Shown here: piece by piece, positions 61,763-64,000 of the stretch
Position numbering within the stretch: position 1 is the stretch's first letter
How the letters are laid out: each line of letters starts with the position of its first letter
Assembly: GCF_041902385.1 (NCBI RefSeq)
Contig: NZ_CP169244.1
Location: 1,178,001 to 1,242,000 of the forward strand
Reading direction: 5' to 3'
Length of the DNA: 64,000 bases
Source of the DNA: Arcticibacter sp041902385
GTDB lineage: Bacteria; Bacteroidota; Bacteroidia; Sphingobacteriales; Sphingobacteriaceae
Notes under the pieces: model-generated
Told to the model about the DNA's origin: nothing
Seen by the model: only the letters and a program-made list of their open reading frames with translations
Databases searched by the model: none
Translations under genes and position numbers: made by a program

Positions 61763-63916
61763 ATGGAGCTTTGGGGCGGCATCGAATGCACGATCAACAG
61801 AGTTGGTGACAACTACATGGACCAGCTTGAGTATTCAGGGCACTACTCAAGGATAGAAGACCTTGATGAGTTCGCCGGGCTGGGAATAAAAAAACTTCGC
61901 TACCCGGTACTCTGGGAAAAACACAAGCCGCGGAAAAACATGCAGATTGACTGGTCGCAGACCGGGAAATTCCTCAGCAAGCTAAAGGATTTAAAGATAG
62001 ATGTGATCGCAGGGCTGGTTCATCACGGCAGCGGCCCTGCCTATGTCCATATGATGGACGATTTCTTCGCGAAGGGCTTACGCGACTACGCCGCTGAAGT
62101 AGCAACGAAATTCCCATGGATCAGCTACTATACCCCGGTTAACGAACCCCTTACTACGGCCCGGTTCTGCGGACTGTACGGACACTGGTTCCCCCACCAG
62201 GCGGATGGCCGGAGCTTCCTAAAAATTCTTCTGAATGAATGCAAAGCGACGGTGCTGGCCATGCAGGCAATACGAAAGATCAATCCCGAGGCGAAGCTCG
62301 TCCAGACGGAGGACCTTGGAAAGATACATAGCACGAGCCTCTTAAAGTATCAGGCAGACTTTGAAAATGAGAGAAGATGGCTTTCGGTAGACCTGCTATG
62401 CGGCAGAGTGGATCAGACCCATACTCTCTGGAACTATATCCTGAGTACAGGGATCAGTGAAGAAGAACTGATGTTCTTTGTTGAAAATCCCTGCCCTCCG
62501 GATATCGTCGGCTTCAACCACTACATTACTTCGGAACGCTTCCTGGACGAACGTCTTGAGCATTACCCGCCGCATACCCATGGAGGAAACGGCAAACATC
62601 AGTATGCTGACGTAGAGGCGATACGGATGTCGGGCGTGACAATAAGCGGTCCTTACGGCCTTATGAAAGAAGCCTGGGAGCGCTATAAGCTGCCGCTGGC
62701 CATTACGGAGGTTCATCTGCATTGCACGCGGGAGGAGCAGCTGAGATGGTTCAGCCATGTGTGGCAAGCAGCACTTGAGCTTGAAAGAGAGGGAGTAAAC
62801 CTGAAGGCTGTAACAAGCTGGGCTATGCTCGGTTCTTTTGGCTGGAATAAGCTGCTCCGTGAGCCGAATGGCGACTACGAGGCGGGAATTTATGATGTCC
62901 GGTCAGGCAGGCCCAGACCCACGGCCCTTTGTGACCTGATAAAATCGGTGACAGGCCGTCAGGATTACGACCATCCGGCCTTCCCTGGGCTCGGCTGGTG
63001 GGACAAAGACACGCGAATTGAATATCACCACGACCCCGTCGTTTCTAAAGTATCAGCTGAAGTCGGCAACCGGCGCCCCATCCTGATCATCGGAAAAACA
63101 GGAACACTTGGAAATGCGTTTGCCCGTATTTGCGATATCAGGAACCTGGAGTACCGCTTATTGGGCAGAGCCGACTTTGATATTACCCGGCCCCAGCAAA
63201 TGGAAGCCGTCCTGTCAGACTTAAAGCCATGGGCCATCGTCAATGCGGCCGGCTTTGTACGGGTTGACGACGCGGAAAACGAAGAGAGCAATTGCTACAT
63301 AGTGAACACAACAGGACCTGCCAATATAGCCCGCCTTTGCTGCGATCATCGGATAAAATTCCTGTCCTTCTCTTCTGATCTCGTTTTTGATGGAACAAAG
63401 AGTGACCTGTACACGGAAACAGATGCTGTAAATCCTTTAAACATATATGGATGGAGCAAGGCAAAAGCCGAGCAGGAAGTGCTGGCTGCTTGTCCGGATG
63501 CATTAATGGTAAGAACGAGTGCTTTCTTTGGACCCTGGGACGAGTACAATTTTATATCGGCAGTCCGCAGGCGGCTCGAAGCCGGAGAGCCTGTGACCGC
63601 AGTGAATGACATCCTTATCTCCCCGACCTACGTACCCGATCTTGTGAATGTGAGCCTTGATCTGCTTATTGACGGAGAGCGTGGCCTCTGGCATCTTTCA
63701 AACGAAGGAGTGCTAAGCTGGTACGAGTTTGCCCGGCAAGCGGCAGCCTTCAGCGGGCATAACCCCTCGCAAATCATTCCGATCCCTGCAAGTGAGATGG
63801 GTTTTACAGCAAGACGGCCGAGTTTCAGTGCCCTGAAAAGCCGCATGGGCTATCTGCTCCCAACGGTTGAACATGCGCTTGACCGCCATTTTAAAGAATT
63901 ACGGCGCGCGGTGTAG
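61763..63916 (+). CDS. fusion of GH1-like glycosidase and RmlD-like sugar-nucleotide reductase
   Basis: A 717-residue protein. Residues 1-400 are a GH1-like barrel with acid/base Glu128 (YTPVNEPL) and nucleophile Glu316 (LAITEVHLH). Residues 438-717 are an RmlD-type extended SDR: nucleotide-binding GKTGTLG (444-450), ADFDITRPQQMEAVLSDLKP, INAAGFV-like VNAAGFVRVDDAE, and the catalytic Tyr562/Lys566 (YGWSK). RmlD reduces dTDP-4-dehydrorhamnose; the actual substrate here is open. The join is continuous, with no frame change and a linker at about 400-437. The remaining 84 bp to the window end are AT-rich with no gene. Confidence 0.9.
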   Translation: MELWGGIECTINRVGDNYMDQLEYSGHYSRIEDLDEFAGLGIKKLRYPVLWEKHKPRKNMQIDWSQTGKFLSKLKDLKIDVIAGLVHHGSGPAYVHMMDDFFAKGLRDYAAEVATKFPWISYYTPVNEPLTTARFCGLYGHWFPHQADGRSFLKILLNECKATVLAMQAIRKINPEAKLVQTEDLGKIHSTSLLKYQADFENERRWLSVDLLCGRVDQTHTLWNYILSTGISEEELMFFVENPCPPDIVGFNHYITSERFLDERLEHYPPHTHGGNGKHQYADVEAIRMSGVTISGPYGLMKEAWERYKLPLAITEVHLHCTREEQLRWFSHVWQAALELEREGVNLKAVTSWAMLGSFGWNKLLREPNGDYEAGIYDVRSGRPRPTALCDLIKSVTGRQDYDHPAFPGLGWWDKDTRIEYHHDPVVSKVSAEVGNRRPILIIGKTGTLGNAFARICDIRNLEYRLLGRADFDITRPQQMEAVLSDLKPWAIVNAAGFVRVDDAENEESNCYIVNTTGPANIARLCCDHRIKFLSFSSDLVFDGTKSDLYTETDAVNPLNIYGWSKAKAEQEVLAACPDALMVRTSAFFGPWDEYNFISAVRRRLEAGEPVTAVNDILISPTYVPDLVNVSLDLLIDGERGLWHLSNEGVLSWYEFARQAAAFSGHNPSQIIPIPASEMGFTARRPSFSALKSRMGYLLPTVEHALDRHFKELRRAV

Positions 63917-64000
63917 TTCAATGAAAAGATTCCAAACTTTTTGCTTAGCTCTTAGCATTTTACAAAAAAACACTGCACTTTAGTGGCGTTTAGTAAAAAA

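Overview
The window looks like a chromosomal segment of a Bacteroidota bacterium, most likely of the Sphingobacteriaceae (Pedobacter-like) type. The reasons are a seven-gene ExbB-ExbD-ExbD-TonB type operon, carboxypeptidase-fold TonB-dependent receptors, a GLPGLI protein, LytS/LytTR two-component systems, a SemiSWEET, few Shine-Dalgarno sequences, and promoters of the Bacteroidota form TTTG-N18/20-TAnnTTTG. All functional calls are read from translated sequence and motifs. No database search was run.

Layout. 1-4481 (minus) is an energy-transduction operon: ExbB, two ExbD, TonB, a small membrane protein, a PstS-like lipoprotein and a TPR protein. 4786-6006 (minus) holds a lipid kinase and a SUI1-type translation factor, both frameshifted. 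6205-9069 (plus) holds metK behind a probable SAM-II riboswitch, a NUDIX hydrolase that appears to be leaderless, and an acyltransferase. 9066-14516 (minus) holds a LytTR regulator and kinase, then ackA and pta. 14886-21273 holds two YceI-like proteins, a porin-like protein, an MFS drug transporter and several unknowns, separated by copies of an intergenic repeat. 21556-24881 (plus) holds a DEAD-box helicase, an SDR and two small conserved proteins. 24975-32461 (minus) is an accessory region: an N-terminally truncated rhamnosidase fused to the 5' part of a group II intron, then an Rhs toxin / DUF2750 immunity locus with a fibre-like gene. 32761-38319 holds mostly small envelope proteins, a GC-rich conserved unknown and a NUC1 endonuclease lipoprotein. 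38554-46566 holds RtcB, then a TonB receptor / TPR / LytS kinase / LytTR regulator / TMEM175-type run, and a PAP2 phosphatase. 46890-50951 holds a glycosyltransferase, an NtrC-type regulator and, divergently, a histidine kinase whose membrane domain matches plant ethylene receptors. 50952-57898 holds a GLPGLI / outer-membrane barrel pair, a TPR protein, an esterase, OsmC and SemiSWEET. 57899-58760 is an eroded integration site with a tRNA-like RNA. 59105-63916 is a polysaccharide-type cluster: two GH1-like proteins, one fused to an RmlD-like reductase, and a glycosyltransferase.

Two patterns cut across the window. First, at least eleven single-base frameshifts break seven otherwise well-preserved genes, and nearly all of them lie in homopolymer runs (typically G/C runs of 5-6 where one more base restores the frame). 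This points to systematic assembly error or recent slippage rather than gene decay. Second, the ETR1-like kinase keeps all six ligand/copper-site residues at exactly the plant spacing and is the most interesting single gene here.
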